64,000 bases of DNA from NCBI RefSeq assembly GCF_012849055.1, contig NZ_CP051678.1, forward strand, positions 124,001 through 188,000. Direction: 5' to 3'. Under the pieces are notes generated by a model, which saw only the letters and a list, made by a program, of their open reading frames with translations, was not told where the DNA came from and made no database searches. Each line of letters opens with the position of its first letter. The stretch's first letter is position 1. A program made the position numbers and the translations under genes. The stretch comes from Spirosoma rhododendri (GTDB lineage: Bacteria; Bacteroidota; Bacteroidia; Cytophagales; Spirosomataceae). Positions 28,302-36,781 of the stretch are shown here, in pieces.

Positions 28302-29339
28302 ATGGAAAGAACAGTAGTATACCCCGATAGCCCGACCCGAACGGGCTTTATGAAACGGATTTCCTGGAGTGCCGTTTTCGCCGGTGTGCTGGTAGCCATT
28401 GTAACCCAAATTCTCCTGACCCTGCTGGGTTTGGGCATCGGTCTGGGCACGATTGACCCCGTTGAAGAGCGCAACCCGATGGCCGGTCTGGGCATCGGCA
28501 GTGCCATCTGGTACATCATCAGCAGCTTGCTATCGCTGTTTATCGGCGGCTGGGTGGCCGGTCGGCTGGCCAGTACGCCCCGCTCATTCGACGGCATGAT
28601 TCACGGCGTACTGACCTGGTGCCTGGTTACGCTGCTGACCATCTATTTCCTGACTACTACGCTGGGCAGCATCATCGGTGGCGTAGGTCGGCTGGTGGGC
28701 GGCATCGTTAAAACCGCAGGTACGGGCATTGCCGCTGTCGCACCCGGCATCGGCGACGCCGTTCAGGATCAGCTTCAGGCAAACGGGGTCGATCTGGACA
28801 ACATGAACCTGACAGATCTGAAAAACGAAGTCAACGCTGCACTTCGGCAGACGGGCGATCCGGCCCTGAACCCCAACACGCTGGAGCGCAAAGCCAATCA
28901 GGCGGCTGATCAGGCCGGCAATGCCGCCGACCGGGCCGCAGCTAACCCGCAAGCGGCCGACGACGTGGCCGGTAACCTGTTCAGCCGGCTCTTCAAGCAA
29001 GGACAGGCTACGGTCAATCAGGTTGACCGGGAGGACGCCATAAATGTGGTCATGAAGCGGACTGGTAAAAGCCGGGCCGAATCAGAACAAATTGTCGACA
29101 ACTGGATCAGTACGTATCAGAAGACGGCCGCGCAGCTTAAGAAAACCACCGCAGAAGCGGGCAACAGGGCCCGTCACATCGCCGACGATGCGGCTTCGGC
29201 CGCGTCGAAAGCTGCCATCTACGGCTTTTTCGGGCTATTGATTGGCGTAGTCGCGTCGGGCTTTGGTGCCAAACTGGGCACCGATTCCAAAGACGACTAC
29301 ACTGCGTACGACCGTCCGATTCAGGAAACGGTACGATAG
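28302..29339 (+). CDS. Multi-pass membrane protein of unknown function
   Basis: The 345-residue protein starts at the ATG at 28302 (MERTVVYPDSPTRTG); the longer frame from 28032 has a poor, Cys-rich start. Three or four hydrophobic segments occupy about residues 18-140 (AVFAGVLVAIVTQILLTLLG, IISSLLSLFIGGWVAGRLAS, LVTLLTIYFLTTTLGSII). A long Ala/Asn-rich helical region follows, then a final membrane helix (FFGLLIGVVASGFGAKLG). The central part resembles membrane-associated stress proteins rich in AAD/QAA repeats. I do not recognise a named family. The following DUF2382 genes suggest an envelope or stress role. Confidence 0.7.
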   Translation: MERTVVYPDSPTRTGFMKRISWSAVFAGVLVAIVTQILLTLLGLGIGLGTIDPVEERNPMAGLGIGSAIWYIISSLLSLFIGGWVAGRLASTPRSFDGMIHGVLTWCLVTLLTIYFLTTTLGSIIGGVGRLVGGIVKTAGTGIAAVAPGIGDAVQDQLQANGVDLDNMNLTDLKNEVNAALRQTGDPALNPNTLERKANQAADQAGNAADRAAANPQAADDVAGNLFSRLFKQGQATVNQVDREDAINVVMKRTGKSRAESEQIVDNWISTYQKTAAQLKKTTAEAGNRARHIADDAASAASKAAIYGFFGLLIGVVASGFGAKLGTDSKDDYTAYDRPIQETVR

Positions 29340-29560
29340 AGAAAGAAAGCCTGTTGAGAGCGTGTTTGGCCCAGCTTCCTGGAAACAACAGGAACCGGAA
29401 ACAAAAACCGGAAACAGGATGAGCACCTACCCAGCCTAATTTCTCTTCTCAATAGCTGTCAGCCAGGTATGTATCTCACCGGGAGACCGATTGTCATTCT
29501 GTCCCGATCATACCCAAATTTTAGGCTATCGACTCCACGCAGTTTGTTGCCGCTTCCGCT

Positions 29561-30031
29561 ATGATTCCCCAGAAACCAACCGATGAACAGGGTAACGAAG
29601 CGCTGCCCCCCGCTGACCCGACGATTCCATTCCAGAACAGCGAGGCCGTGTTTTTGACCATTCCACTGATTAGCGAACAGCTTCAGGTCAACAAACAGGT
29701 TGTTGAAACGGGCCGGGTGACGCTTACCAAAACGGTTCAATCGCACGAGCAGACCGTCCAGATTCCCCTGCTTCGGGAAGAGGTAGTGGTCGAGCGGGTA
29801 GCCGTCGATCAACTTGTCGATGAGGCACCCGCCGTGCGGCAGGAAGGCGACACGACGATTTATCCGGTACTCAGCGAGGAGATTATCGTGCTGAAACGAC
29901 TGCGGCTGGTAGAAGAAATCCGGGTTACCCGGCGGCAGTCTGAAACGACCGATACGCAGACGGTTTCGCTCCGGCAGGAAGCGATAACTATTGTGCGCAC
30001 GGCCTTACCCCCAACTGAACGCTCCGAGTAG
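29561..30031 (+). CDS. YsnF/AvaK (DUF2382) stress protein
   Basis: This 156-residue protein is mostly a DUF2382 module: IPLISEQLQVNKQVVETGRV, IPLLREEVVVERVAVDQLV and EEIIVLKRLRLVEEIRVTR are the typical beta-strand-rich repeats. Members of this family accompany general stress and desiccation genes; a biochemical function is not established. A related, longer gene follows in the same direction 84 bp on. Confidence 0.85.
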   Translation: MIPQKPTDEQGNEALPPADPTIPFQNSEAVFLTIPLISEQLQVNKQVVETGRVTLTKTVQSHEQTVQIPLLREEVVVERVAVDQLVDEAPAVRQEGDTTIYPVLSEEIIVLKRLRLVEEIRVTRRQSETTDTQTVSLRQEAITIVRTALPPTERSE

Positions 30032-30115
30032 GCCGCTGATGCGGTCAACGCGTCGGCTTACTCGTCGTTATAGATTACCCCAACTCATTTCTTACCAGTA
30101 AAAACAACTTTACGT

Positions 30116-30970
30116 ATGGCACTTACAGTCATTGGCGTTTTCGATAACGCATCCGAAGCCCGGCAAGCCGTTGAAAACCTGGTTAATGCGGGCTTTACCC
30201 GTCAGAATATCGATCTGTCACTCCGCTCAGATACATCGGCCACTTACGGCGATACCACATCGACCCAATACGCAACCCGCACCGACGCCGATAATGATTC
30301 AGGCAGCGGTATCGGTAATTTTTTCAGTTCGCTCTTTGGCAGCGACGACGATGACGCGAACCGGTACGCCCGGGCCACCGAAAGCGGTTCGCTGGTGACG
30401 GTTCACGCCCAGACGGAAGACGAAGCCGAAAAAGCGGCTGATGTGCTGGATGAGGCCGGTGCCATCAACGTCAACGAACGGACGCCGGTAGCGGATAGCC
30501 TGACCCGCGAACCCAGTGCATCGATGGGGGCCGCTTTTCTGGATACGGATCAGCCGGCAGGCGATCAGACCATCAAAGTAATTGAGGAAAATCTGGAGGT
30601 CGGCAAACGCACCGTCGAAACGGGTGGTGTGCGGCTTCGCAGCCGGATCGTGGCCAAGCCCGTCGAAGAAAGTATTCGCCTGCGCGAAGAACGGGTTACC
30701 GTGCAGCGTAACGCGGTGAACCGCCCGGCTACGGCTACCGACCTGGATGCCTTCAAAGAAGGACAGATCGAGCTGACCGAGCATCAGGAGGTACCCGTAG
30801 TATCGAAAACGGCAACGGTAGTCGAAGAAATCTCGGTGGGTAAGAACGTAACCGAGCGCGATGAAGTAGTCCGGGACACGGTTCGCAAAACCGAAGTAGA
30901 CATTGATGATACGACCGATACGACCAAGCCCCGGCTCGACGGCGACGACGTGACGTATTCAACGAAGTAG
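30116..30970 (+). CDS. YsnF/AvaK (DUF2382) protein with N-terminal GspM-like domain
   Basis: The N-terminal part (LTVIGVFDNASEARQAVENL, AGFTRQNIDLSLRS) resembles the general-stress heat-induced YflT-like fold. A Gly/Asp-rich linker follows, and the C-terminal part is DUF2382 (IKVIEENLEVGKRTVETGGV, EESIRLREERVTVQRNAVNR, EISVGKNVTERDEVVRDTV). It is strongly acidic. Such proteins are linked to general stress response. A 12-bp inverted repeat follows the stop. Confidence 0.88.
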   Translation: MALTVIGVFDNASEARQAVENLVNAGFTRQNIDLSLRSDTSATYGDTTSTQYATRTDADNDSGSGIGNFFSSLFGSDDDDANRYARATESGSLVTVHAQTEDEAEKAADVLDEAGAINVNERTPVADSLTREPSASMGAAFLDTDQPAGDQTIKVIEENLEVGKRTVETGGVRLRSRIVAKPVEESIRLREERVTVQRNAVNRPATATDLDAFKEGQIELTEHQEVPVVSKTATVVEEISVGKNVTERDEVVRDTVRKTEVDIDDTTDTTKPRLDGDDVTYSTK

Positions 30971-30984
30971 TCGACGCGACTGAC

Positions 30985-31022
30985 AACTCCTGAAATGGCC
31001 GGAAAAGGCTGTTTCAGGAGTT
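30985..31022 (+). terminator. Hairpin after the DUF2382 gene
   Basis: AACTCCTGAAAT pairs with GTTTCAGGAGTT around about 14 bases. No clear T-run follows. Confidence 0.55.
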
Positions 31023-31159
31023 GGCTTGTCTGGTCAAATCAGAATGCATTATAAGATTGATAAATAGTCTGTTTGCTACGTTGCCAATGCTCTGGTAAAG
31101 AGAGCGTACCCGGTAAAAACCCAGACGAAGCAACTCAGCGATGATACCTTCTCCTACGT

Positions 31160-32122
31160 ATGCAAGAAGCCTTATTTGGTGCGCCGGTTATTCCACTGGA
31201 GCAACTCTGGACCGTCGAGAAAGCCGCGCCGAATCTGATTATCTGGGCTGCGCCGATCATGTTTTTACTAACGGGCGTCGAAATGTTGATTACCTATCTT
31301 CAGGAGAAACCGTACTACAATCGGCAGGAAACAATCGGGTCTACGCTGGTAGGAATCGGCTCCGTCGTCATTGGCACCGGCCTGAAGTTCGGCCTGCTGT
31401 ATGGTGTTGTCTGGGTCTATAACCTGCTTCCCTGGCGCATAGCGCTTGCCTGGTGGACGTTCATCCCCTGCTACGTTATTTTTGACTTTTTCAGCTACTG
31501 GGCCCACCGTATCTCCCACGAACGCCGGTTCTGGTGGACGACCCACGTGGTGCATCATTCAAGCGAACATTATAACCTGACGGTGTCTTTCCGGCTAAGC
31601 TGGATACAGAACCTGAAGGTCATTTTCTTTCTGCCCGTAGCGCTGATTGGATTTCATCCTGTTGTTTTCTTTACCGTCAGTCAGGTCGCGGTTCTGTTTC
31701 AGTTCTGGGTGCATACCGAATACATCCGTCGATTGCCCCGATGGGTCGAGTTTATCTTCGCTACGCCGTCGAATCACCGGGTTCACCACGGATCACAGGA
31801 AAAATACATCGACAAAAACTACGGGGCGACATTTATTTTCTGGGACCGCCTGCTGGGTACGTATGAGCCGGAAGAAGAAGCGCCCATCTACGGCATCACC
31901 ACGAACATCGGCAACAAAGCCAACCCGATTCACATCAACTTTCACGAGTTCATTGACATGGTGAATGACGTAAAAAAAGCCCATGGACTACGGCAGAAGC
32001 TGTTTTATTTCTACGGCAGTCCCATTGCCGTAGCGCTAAAAAAGCAGCAGTTGGCCCAGCAAACCGATGATTCGATGGACAACTGCCTTGAACAGCCGAT
32101 GGAAACTATAGACCAGTCCTAA
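31160..32122 (+). CDS. Sterol desaturase / fatty acid hydroxylase family protein
   Basis: This 320-residue membrane protein carries the histidine motifs of the FA_hydroxylase family: WAHRISHE, THVVHHSSEHYN and SNHRVHHGSQ, set between hydrophobic segments (about 25-50, 75-100, 105-125, 155-185). It would be a di-iron oxygenase acting on a lipid. The substrate is unknown; Bacteroidota use members for hydroxylated or sphingo-type lipids. It precedes an acidic small protein. Confidence 0.9.
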   Translation: MQEALFGAPVIPLEQLWTVEKAAPNLIIWAAPIMFLLTGVEMLITYLQEKPYYNRQETIGSTLVGIGSVVIGTGLKFGLLYGVVWVYNLLPWRIALAWWTFIPCYVIFDFFSYWAHRISHERRFWWTTHVVHHSSEHYNLTVSFRLSWIQNLKVIFFLPVALIGFHPVVFFTVSQVAVLFQFWVHTEYIRRLPRWVEFIFATPSNHRVHHGSQEKYIDKNYGATFIFWDRLLGTYEPEEEAPIYGITTNIGNKANPIHINFHEFIDMVNDVKKAHGLRQKLFYFYGSPIAVALKKQQLAQQTDDSMDNCLEQPMETIDQS

Positions 32123-32146
32123 TCTAGTTTTACCAATTAAAATACT

Positions 32147-32410
32147 ATGGACAGCGAAGACCGAGAAGACATCATCCGGGCCAAACAGGCCATTTCGCCC
32201 AACGGGCTGGAAAACCAGTCGGCCGAAGGGCACAGTGACGTGGGTAGCGAACAACCTATCAGCGATTTACCCGACGAGAAACTACCTAATGACGATTTGA
32301 GAACTAGATACACGGACGGCCCCGACGAGCCGGGTGAAAACGTGCGGGTAATGAACCCCAATCGTAACCCGAATGACAAGCCAACCATCGATAAACCAGC
32401 CTATGATTAG
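32147..32410 (+). CDS. Small acidic hypothetical protein, 87 aa
   Basis: A hydrophilic, Pro/Asp/Asn-rich protein of 87 residues with no predicted fold, probably disordered (DLPDEKLPNDDLRTR, NRNPNDKPTIDKPAYD). It starts with a clean ATG 24 bp after the hydroxylase, so the two may share a transcript. No family is recognised. Similar disordered small proteins are frequent next to envelope stress genes in Bacteroidota. Confidence 0.55.
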   Translation: MDSEDREDIIRAKQAISPNGLENQSAEGHSDVGSEQPISDLPDEKLPNDDLRTRYTDGPDEPGENVRVMNPNRNPNDKPTIDKPAYD

Positions 32411-32453
32411 GTCGGTGGACCGCAAAAACAAACTCAAGTTTAAACTCAACGTA

Positions 32454-33009
32454 TATGAAAACTGTAATTATTGCCGCCAGTTTTGTACTGATGGCCAGCA
32501 TCACCCAGGCCCGGGACGTACCAGTTGAGGCCGACAAAAAGCTGTATACCGATTTCAGTAAGACAAAACATACACTTGGGCATCGCAGGTAGCTAATAAG
32601 CTTGATCCGTGCTTTTGTTTCCTGAACGCCCTGAAACCGAAACAGTGCATTCACAACGCAGTTAGTTTAGAGATGGCCGGGCACGGCTATAAATAAACCC
32701 GGCAGTCGCCCGGTTTGCTGATCAACTCCCAGATCTTTGAGAAGCCGACTGTTATTAAAGGTTATACCGAATACGGGTTCACGTACTTTGCACGATTGAA
32801 GTGCGTGAACCCGAAGACGCCACGATGTATGAAGTAGATGCTGGGTCGGTTTTCATGTCAATATGATTGACATGAAAACCGGACAGTTCGTCTGGCGTGG
32901 CTTTGCGTCAGGCATGACCAATAGCAACGGCTTCGACCGCGGCCATGATGAAATCAACTACGCGGTTAACCTGCTTTTTGAAAAATATGGATACAGGGCG
33001 GATAAATAG
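32454..33009 (+). pseudogene. DUF4136 lipoprotein-like gene, degraded
   Basis: The frame begins MKTVIIAASFVLMASITQA, a signal peptide, and runs into DUF4136 sequence (DFSKTK-TYTWASQVANKLDP after a one-base shift). It continues in pieces: EMAGHGYK, LLINSQIFEKPTVIKGYTEY, and at the end DMKTGQFVWRGFASGM with HDEINYAVNLLFEKYG. At least three frame breaks and a stop are needed to read it through, more than at other loci here, so this looks like true decay. A 16-bp perfect inverted repeat lies inside it. Confidence 0.7.
32847..32881. repeat. Perfect 16-bp inverted repeat
   Basis: CGGTTTTCATGTCAAT (32847-32862), spacer ATG, and ATTGACATGAAAACCG (32866-32881) are exactly complementary. It lies in the DUF4136 pseudogene where the family frame reads straight through VNMIDMKTGQFVW, which suggests a local inverted duplication. 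Confidence 0.75.
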
Positions 33010-33022
33010 TAACCGATAGCAA

Positions 33023-33071
33023 GCGCATAAACCAATGGTTTCTCAGTTAGGTGAATCGTTGGTTTATGCGC
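33023..33071. terminator. 13-bp perfect inverted repeat after the DUF4136 pseudogene
   Basis: GCGCATAAACCAA (33023-33035) and TTGGTTTATGCGC (33059-33071) are exactly complementary with a 23-base loop. It may act as a terminator; no T-run follows. Confidence 0.5.
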
Positions 33072-33178
33072 GACTTGTCCTGTTGACATTCGGGTTGATT
33101 GGGCACTAGCTCAACAACCGGTACATCAACGAAAATAACGAATAGTTAACCGCACGTTCATTCTAACCCTTTTTTCCA

Positions 33179-33739
33179 ATGGCTACCGACCAGCGAACCC
33201 GGCACGTAACGACGAAGCCCAGCCCAACCATTCTGTACGTACTCTACGGCGTCATTGCCCTGCTGGTTTTGGGCGTGGGTTATTTACTCTACAGAAACAC
33301 AGTCCTGTCGAACGAGTTCGAGCGGGAACGTAGCGAGATACGGGAAACCGTACGCAAAAATCAACTCGCCAACGACCGCCAACAGCTCCAGTTTAGCATG
33401 AAAACCTTTGTCTGGGCGGTTCGTAATGCGTTGCTGCAGAACAAAGCCGGTGAAATCAACGAGTACTTCAATACCCTGGTCAAAGACCGGGGCATCAAGG
33501 AAATGCTGCTGGTTGACCCGGCCGGACAAGTGACGATTTCGACCAACAAGAAAAATCAGGGCATTTCTTTTGCCAGCCGATTTCCCACCGATCTGCTCGG
33601 GCAGGACGATGTTTATTTTAAGGATGGTGTGCCCTATGAACTGTCGGCACCAGTTACCTCACCGAATGAGCGGCTTGGTACGCTGGTCATGTTTTATAAG
33701 CCAGCCCCTATCCTGCCGGACTCGCTCAGCAGCCAATAA
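33179..33739 (+). CDS. Membrane-anchored sensor-like protein of unknown function
   Basis: The 186-residue protein has one N-terminal membrane helix (ILYVLYGVIALLVLGVGYLL, residues 20-40), a short coiled coil and an extracytoplasmic domain reminiscent of a small cache/PAS sensor (IKEMLLVDPAGQVTISTNKK, FKDGVPYELSAPVTSPNERL). No kinase or output domain is attached. It lies 35 bp upstream of an MscS channel gene in the same direction. A role in sensing for its neighbours is only a guess. Confidence 0.7.
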   Translation: MATDQRTRHVTTKPSPTILYVLYGVIALLVLGVGYLLYRNTVLSNEFERERSEIRETVRKNQLANDRQQLQFSMKTFVWAVRNALLQNKAGEINEYFNTLVKDRGIKEMLLVDPAGQVTISTNKKNQGISFASRFPTDLLGQDDVYFKDGVPYELSAPVTSPNERLGTLVMFYKPAPILPDSLSSQ

Positions 33740-33774
33740 GATAAACGCTTAATCCAGTTTTTCTGCTCAACATT

Positions 33775-34755
33775 ATGCTTTCACTATGGAGTTTTTTTCA
33801 GCCGCCCCGGGTCAATGAACCGCCCTTTACGGTCAATGACGCCCTAACCTTATTCTGGCACACCGTTCGCGATTTTATGAAAGGAGTCATTGAACGACTT
33901 CCTTATCTCATCGTTGGCGCGGTCGTTTTTTTATTGTTCTGGCTGCTGGCAAAAGGCATTAAGAAAGTCATTAATAAAGTGGCCGTGCAGAGTCACTCGA
34001 TCGATGATACCCTGGCCAGTCTGGTGAGCCGGATTGTCAGTACGCTGATTACTATCATTGGCTTTCTGGCAACCTGCGTGGTTATTTTTCCGTCGTTTAA
34101 ACCCGGCGATATTATTGCAGGCCTGGGCGTTACGTCGGTGGCTATTGGCTTTGCCTTTAAAGATATTCTCCAGAATTTCTTTGCCGGCATCCTGATTCTG
34201 TGGCGTCGGCCGTTCAAAGTCGGCGACCAGATAAAAGTTAAAGAGTACGAAGGAACCGTCGAGGAAATCAACATGCGCTCGACGCGGCTCAACACGTATG
34301 ATGGTGAGCGGGCCATTCTGCCCAATGGCGATGTGTATACCAGTTCCATTCTCGTCCGAACGGCGTACAATAAACGTCGGCTCAAGTTTGTGGTCGGTAT
34401 TGGTTACCCGGATTCCATTGAGGAAGCCCGACGTGTCATTCATAGTGTACTGGACGGCATCGAGGGCGTTCTGAAAGAACCCGGTCCCTGGGTATACGTT
34501 ACGGAACTGGCGGGCTCATCGGTGAACCTGACGGTTTTTTTCTGGGTCGAATCCCAGCAGGCCAACGCGCTGAAAGTAAGCGACCAGGTGGTGACGGGCA
34601 TCAAACTGGCCCTCGACAAAGCCAGTATCGATATGCCTTTTCCGCATACGGTAGTTTTACTGGAAAAGCAACCCGATACGGATGGTCCGGCCATCTTATC
34701 GCGTCCTGCGGCTAAAGCGAAGACCGCTCCCACGTCAAATGGTCAGAACGCATGA
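33775..34755 (+). CDS. MscS-type mechanosensitive ion channel
   Basis: The 326-residue protein has three membrane helices, the last rich in Gly/Ala (FKPGDIIAGLGVTSVAIGFAF), and then the MscS beta domain (FKDILQNFFAGILILWRRPF, VGDQIKVKEYEGTVEEINMR). The C-terminal domain (VTELAGSSVNLTVFFWVES) is standard. It opens under membrane tension to release solutes during osmotic down-shock. Its stop overlaps the next ATG by four bases, so it is coupled to the DUF421 gene. Confidence 0.93.
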   Translation: MLSLWSFFQPPRVNEPPFTVNDALTLFWHTVRDFMKGVIERLPYLIVGAVVFLLFWLLAKGIKKVINKVAVQSHSIDDTLASLVSRIVSTLITIIGFLATCVVIFPSFKPGDIIAGLGVTSVAIGFAFKDILQNFFAGILILWRRPFKVGDQIKVKEYEGTVEEINMRSTRLNTYDGERAILPNGDVYTSSILVRTAYNKRRLKFVVGIGYPDSIEEARRVIHSVLDGIEGVLKEPGPWVYVTELAGSSVNLTVFFWVESQQANALKVSDQVVTGIKLALDKASIDMPFPHTVVLLEKQPDTDGPAILSRPAAKAKTAPTSNGQNA

Positions 34756-35285
34756 CCGACGCAGCAGCAACCCTACACGACTGGGTCTTCAAGGGCTGGG
34801 AAAGCATCGGGCGCGTGGTATTCGTGGGGGTACTGGCCTACATTGGTCTACTGTTTTTTCTGCGCATTTCGGGAAAACGTACCCTCTCAAAGATGAATGC
34901 CTTTGATCTGGTGATAACGGTGGCGCTGGGTTCCACCTTTTCCACCATTATCATCTCCCGCCAAACGGGCTTAGCCGATGGCCTCACCGCGCTGGCACTG
35001 CTGGTTACCCTTCAATATAGCGTTGCCTGGCTGTCCATCCGATGGCCCTGGTTCCAGCGGGTAATAAAAAGTGAACCTACCCTGCTGTTTCACCAGGGTC
35101 AGTATCTCCGGCTGGCGTTGCGCCGGGAACGGGTTGCCGAAGGCGAAGTACTCGCGGCCATACGGAGTTCGGGCGCGGCCCGGCTGGAAGACGTAACGGC
35201 GGTTGTCCTGGAAACCGATGGTTCGTTTACGGTCATTCAAGGTGTCAGTCAGGACAGCGTCACCAGCCTTCAGAACGTCCAGTGA
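34752..35285 (+). CDS. DUF421 (YetF-like) membrane protein
   Basis: This 177-residue protein has three N-terminal membrane segments (VVFVGVLAYIGLLFFLRISG, NAFDLVITVALGSTFSTIII, ALALLVTLQYSVAWLSIRW) followed by the small soluble DUF421 domain (LRRERVAEGEVLAAIRSSG, AVVLETDGSFTVI). YetF-type proteins are linked to stress or sporulation contexts but have no settled activity. It overlaps the MscS gene upstream by ATGA, which supports an operon. Confidence 0.92.
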   Translation: MTDAAATLHDWVFKGWESIGRVVFVGVLAYIGLLFFLRISGKRTLSKMNAFDLVITVALGSTFSTIIISRQTGLADGLTALALLVTLQYSVAWLSIRWPWFQRVIKSEPTLLFHQGQYLRLALRRERVAEGEVLAAIRSSGAARLEDVTAVVLETDGSFTVIQGVSQDSVTSLQNVQ

Positions 35286-35413
35286 CAACGGGGCGGTTGA
35301 CCTGGTGCTACTGCTACTTGGTGGTTGTCGAAGCGCTTTATGTGAAAGCCCAACTGGAAAGAAAACCTGATTTGTTATTAATCAAACCAATGCACTATAA
35401 ATACGTGAACGCT

Positions 35414-35815
35414 ATGAAACTAATTAAACCGATTGCCACCGGGCTGTGCTTCGCCCTGCTCCTCAGTGCCTGCACGCCAAAAATGTCGTTTACAAACTCA
35501 TCCGTAATTCCCGCAGCCACCGGAACGATTGCTGTTAAAAAAGACAAAAACGAGAATTACACGTTAGCTGTGCAGGTGAAGAACATGGCCGAAGCCAAAA
35601 ATCTGACACCGGCGAAAGATACGTATCTAGTCTGGATGAAGCAGGATGACCGTTCGGTCAAAAAACTGGGCCAGTTAAGTCCATCCGGCAAAACCCTCAC
35701 GGCATCCCTAAAAGCGACAGCGGTTGCCAAGCCGCAGGTAGTGTTTATTACCGCCGAAGACAACGTCGACGTTCGCTATCCAGCGGGTCAAACCATTCTG
35801 ACAACCGAAAAATAA
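35414..35815 (+). CDS. Small lipoprotein, 133 aa
   Basis: From the ATG at 35414 the product begins MKLIKPIATGLCFALLLSAC, a lipoprotein signal with the lipobox LSAC. The mature part is a small beta-rich domain (GTIAVKKDKNENYTLAVQVK, AKDTYLVWMKQDDRSVKKLG, KPQVVFITAEDNVDVRYPAG) similar to anti-sigma/anchor-type Bacteroidota lipoproteins. The longer frame from 35282 lacks a sensible start. I do not recognise a named family. Confidence 0.75.
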   Translation: MKLIKPIATGLCFALLLSACTPKMSFTNSSVIPAATGTIAVKKDKNENYTLAVQVKNMAEAKNLTPAKDTYLVWMKQDDRSVKKLGQLSPSGKTLTASLKATAVAKPQVVFITAEDNVDVRYPAGQTILTTEK

Positions 35816-35841
35816 CAGGGGTACTACGTTCTTTTACCATT

Positions 35842-36774
35842 ATGCGCGTTTGTAAGGCCCTGATGACCGTGTGGCTTTCGGGGACCGGGCCAGTTTATAG
35901 TCAGACAGATACGCTGCCCGCGCTGCGAACACTACTGAATCAGGAAAATACCGTTGATAGTGTTGTCGTGCGGCCAGACTCTACCTACTGGCGGCATAAA
36001 CTGGAAGCGGGTCTAAACCTCAATCAGGGTTCATTCAGTGGCAACTGGAAAGGCGGGGGCGTCAATTCGATTGCGCTGGGGCTGCTGTTGAATGCGCGGC
36101 TGTCGTACCGGCGAAATCGCTTTAACTGGAACGTCAGCACGCAGATGCAATACGGGATTGTAAAAAACGCCCAGCAAAGGCTACGCAAAAATACGGACCG
36201 TCTGTACGTGGATGCCAAAGCCGGTTACCGCATCAGCACCCGCTGGCAATGGTTTGGGTCGGTTAATCTACTCACCCAGTTTGCTCCCGGCTACGACTAC
36301 GTGACGCTACCCTCGGGTCAGGAACAGGCTAATCCTATCTCTAACCTGTTTGCGCCCGCATACCTGACCGAATCACTGGGTATATCGTACGAGCCTAACG
36401 ATGTGTTTGACCTGCGCCTAGGCGTATTTACCATTCGGCAGACGTTCGTGATCGACCCGGCAGTTCGGCGCTACGTACCCCAGAATTACGGCGTACCCCT
36501 TGACCAGACGGTTCGTAATGAAGTAGCGTTTCAGGCGCTGTTCAATTACGACCAGGACATTGCCCAAAACATCAACCTGAAATTTCGGTACTTATTTTTT
36601 GTCGACTACCGCAACCTGAAAGCCACCGATCATCGACTTGATTTTACGCTGACGGGTAAGATTAACAGCCTGCTCAACGCAACGCTGAACGGAGTAGTTC
36701 TCTACGATCAGGACCAGGATTACCAGATCCAATACAGCCAGGCCCTTTCCGTCGGTTTGCTGCTGACCCTATAG
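35842..36774 (+). CDS. DUF3078 outer-membrane-like protein
   Basis: The 310-residue protein carries a short N-terminal export signal and a beta-barrel-like body with DUF3078 features (WRHKLEAGLNLNQGSFSGNW, GGGVNSIALGLLLNARLSYR, QWFGSVNLLTQFAPGYDYV). It ends with aromatic beta strands (SQALSVGLLLTL). DUF3078 proteins of Bacteroidota are thought to sit in the outer membrane; their role is unknown. It follows the lipoprotein by 26 bp. Confidence 0.85.
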   Translation: MRVCKALMTVWLSGTGPVYSQTDTLPALRTLLNQENTVDSVVVRPDSTYWRHKLEAGLNLNQGSFSGNWKGGGVNSIALGLLLNARLSYRRNRFNWNVSTQMQYGIVKNAQQRLRKNTDRLYVDAKAGYRISTRWQWFGSVNLLTQFAPGYDYVTLPSGQEQANPISNLFAPAYLTESLGISYEPNDVFDLRLGVFTIRQTFVIDPAVRRYVPQNYGVPLDQTVRNEVAFQALFNYDQDIAQNINLKFRYLFFVDYRNLKATDHRLDFTLTGKINSLLNATLNGVVLYDQDQDYQIQYSQALSVGLLLTL

Positions 36775-36781
36775 TCTTTCC

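Noticed and set aside
33023..33071. Riboswitch-like structure
   Set aside because: It is a simple inverted repeat behind a pseudogene, with no conserved ligand-binding core.
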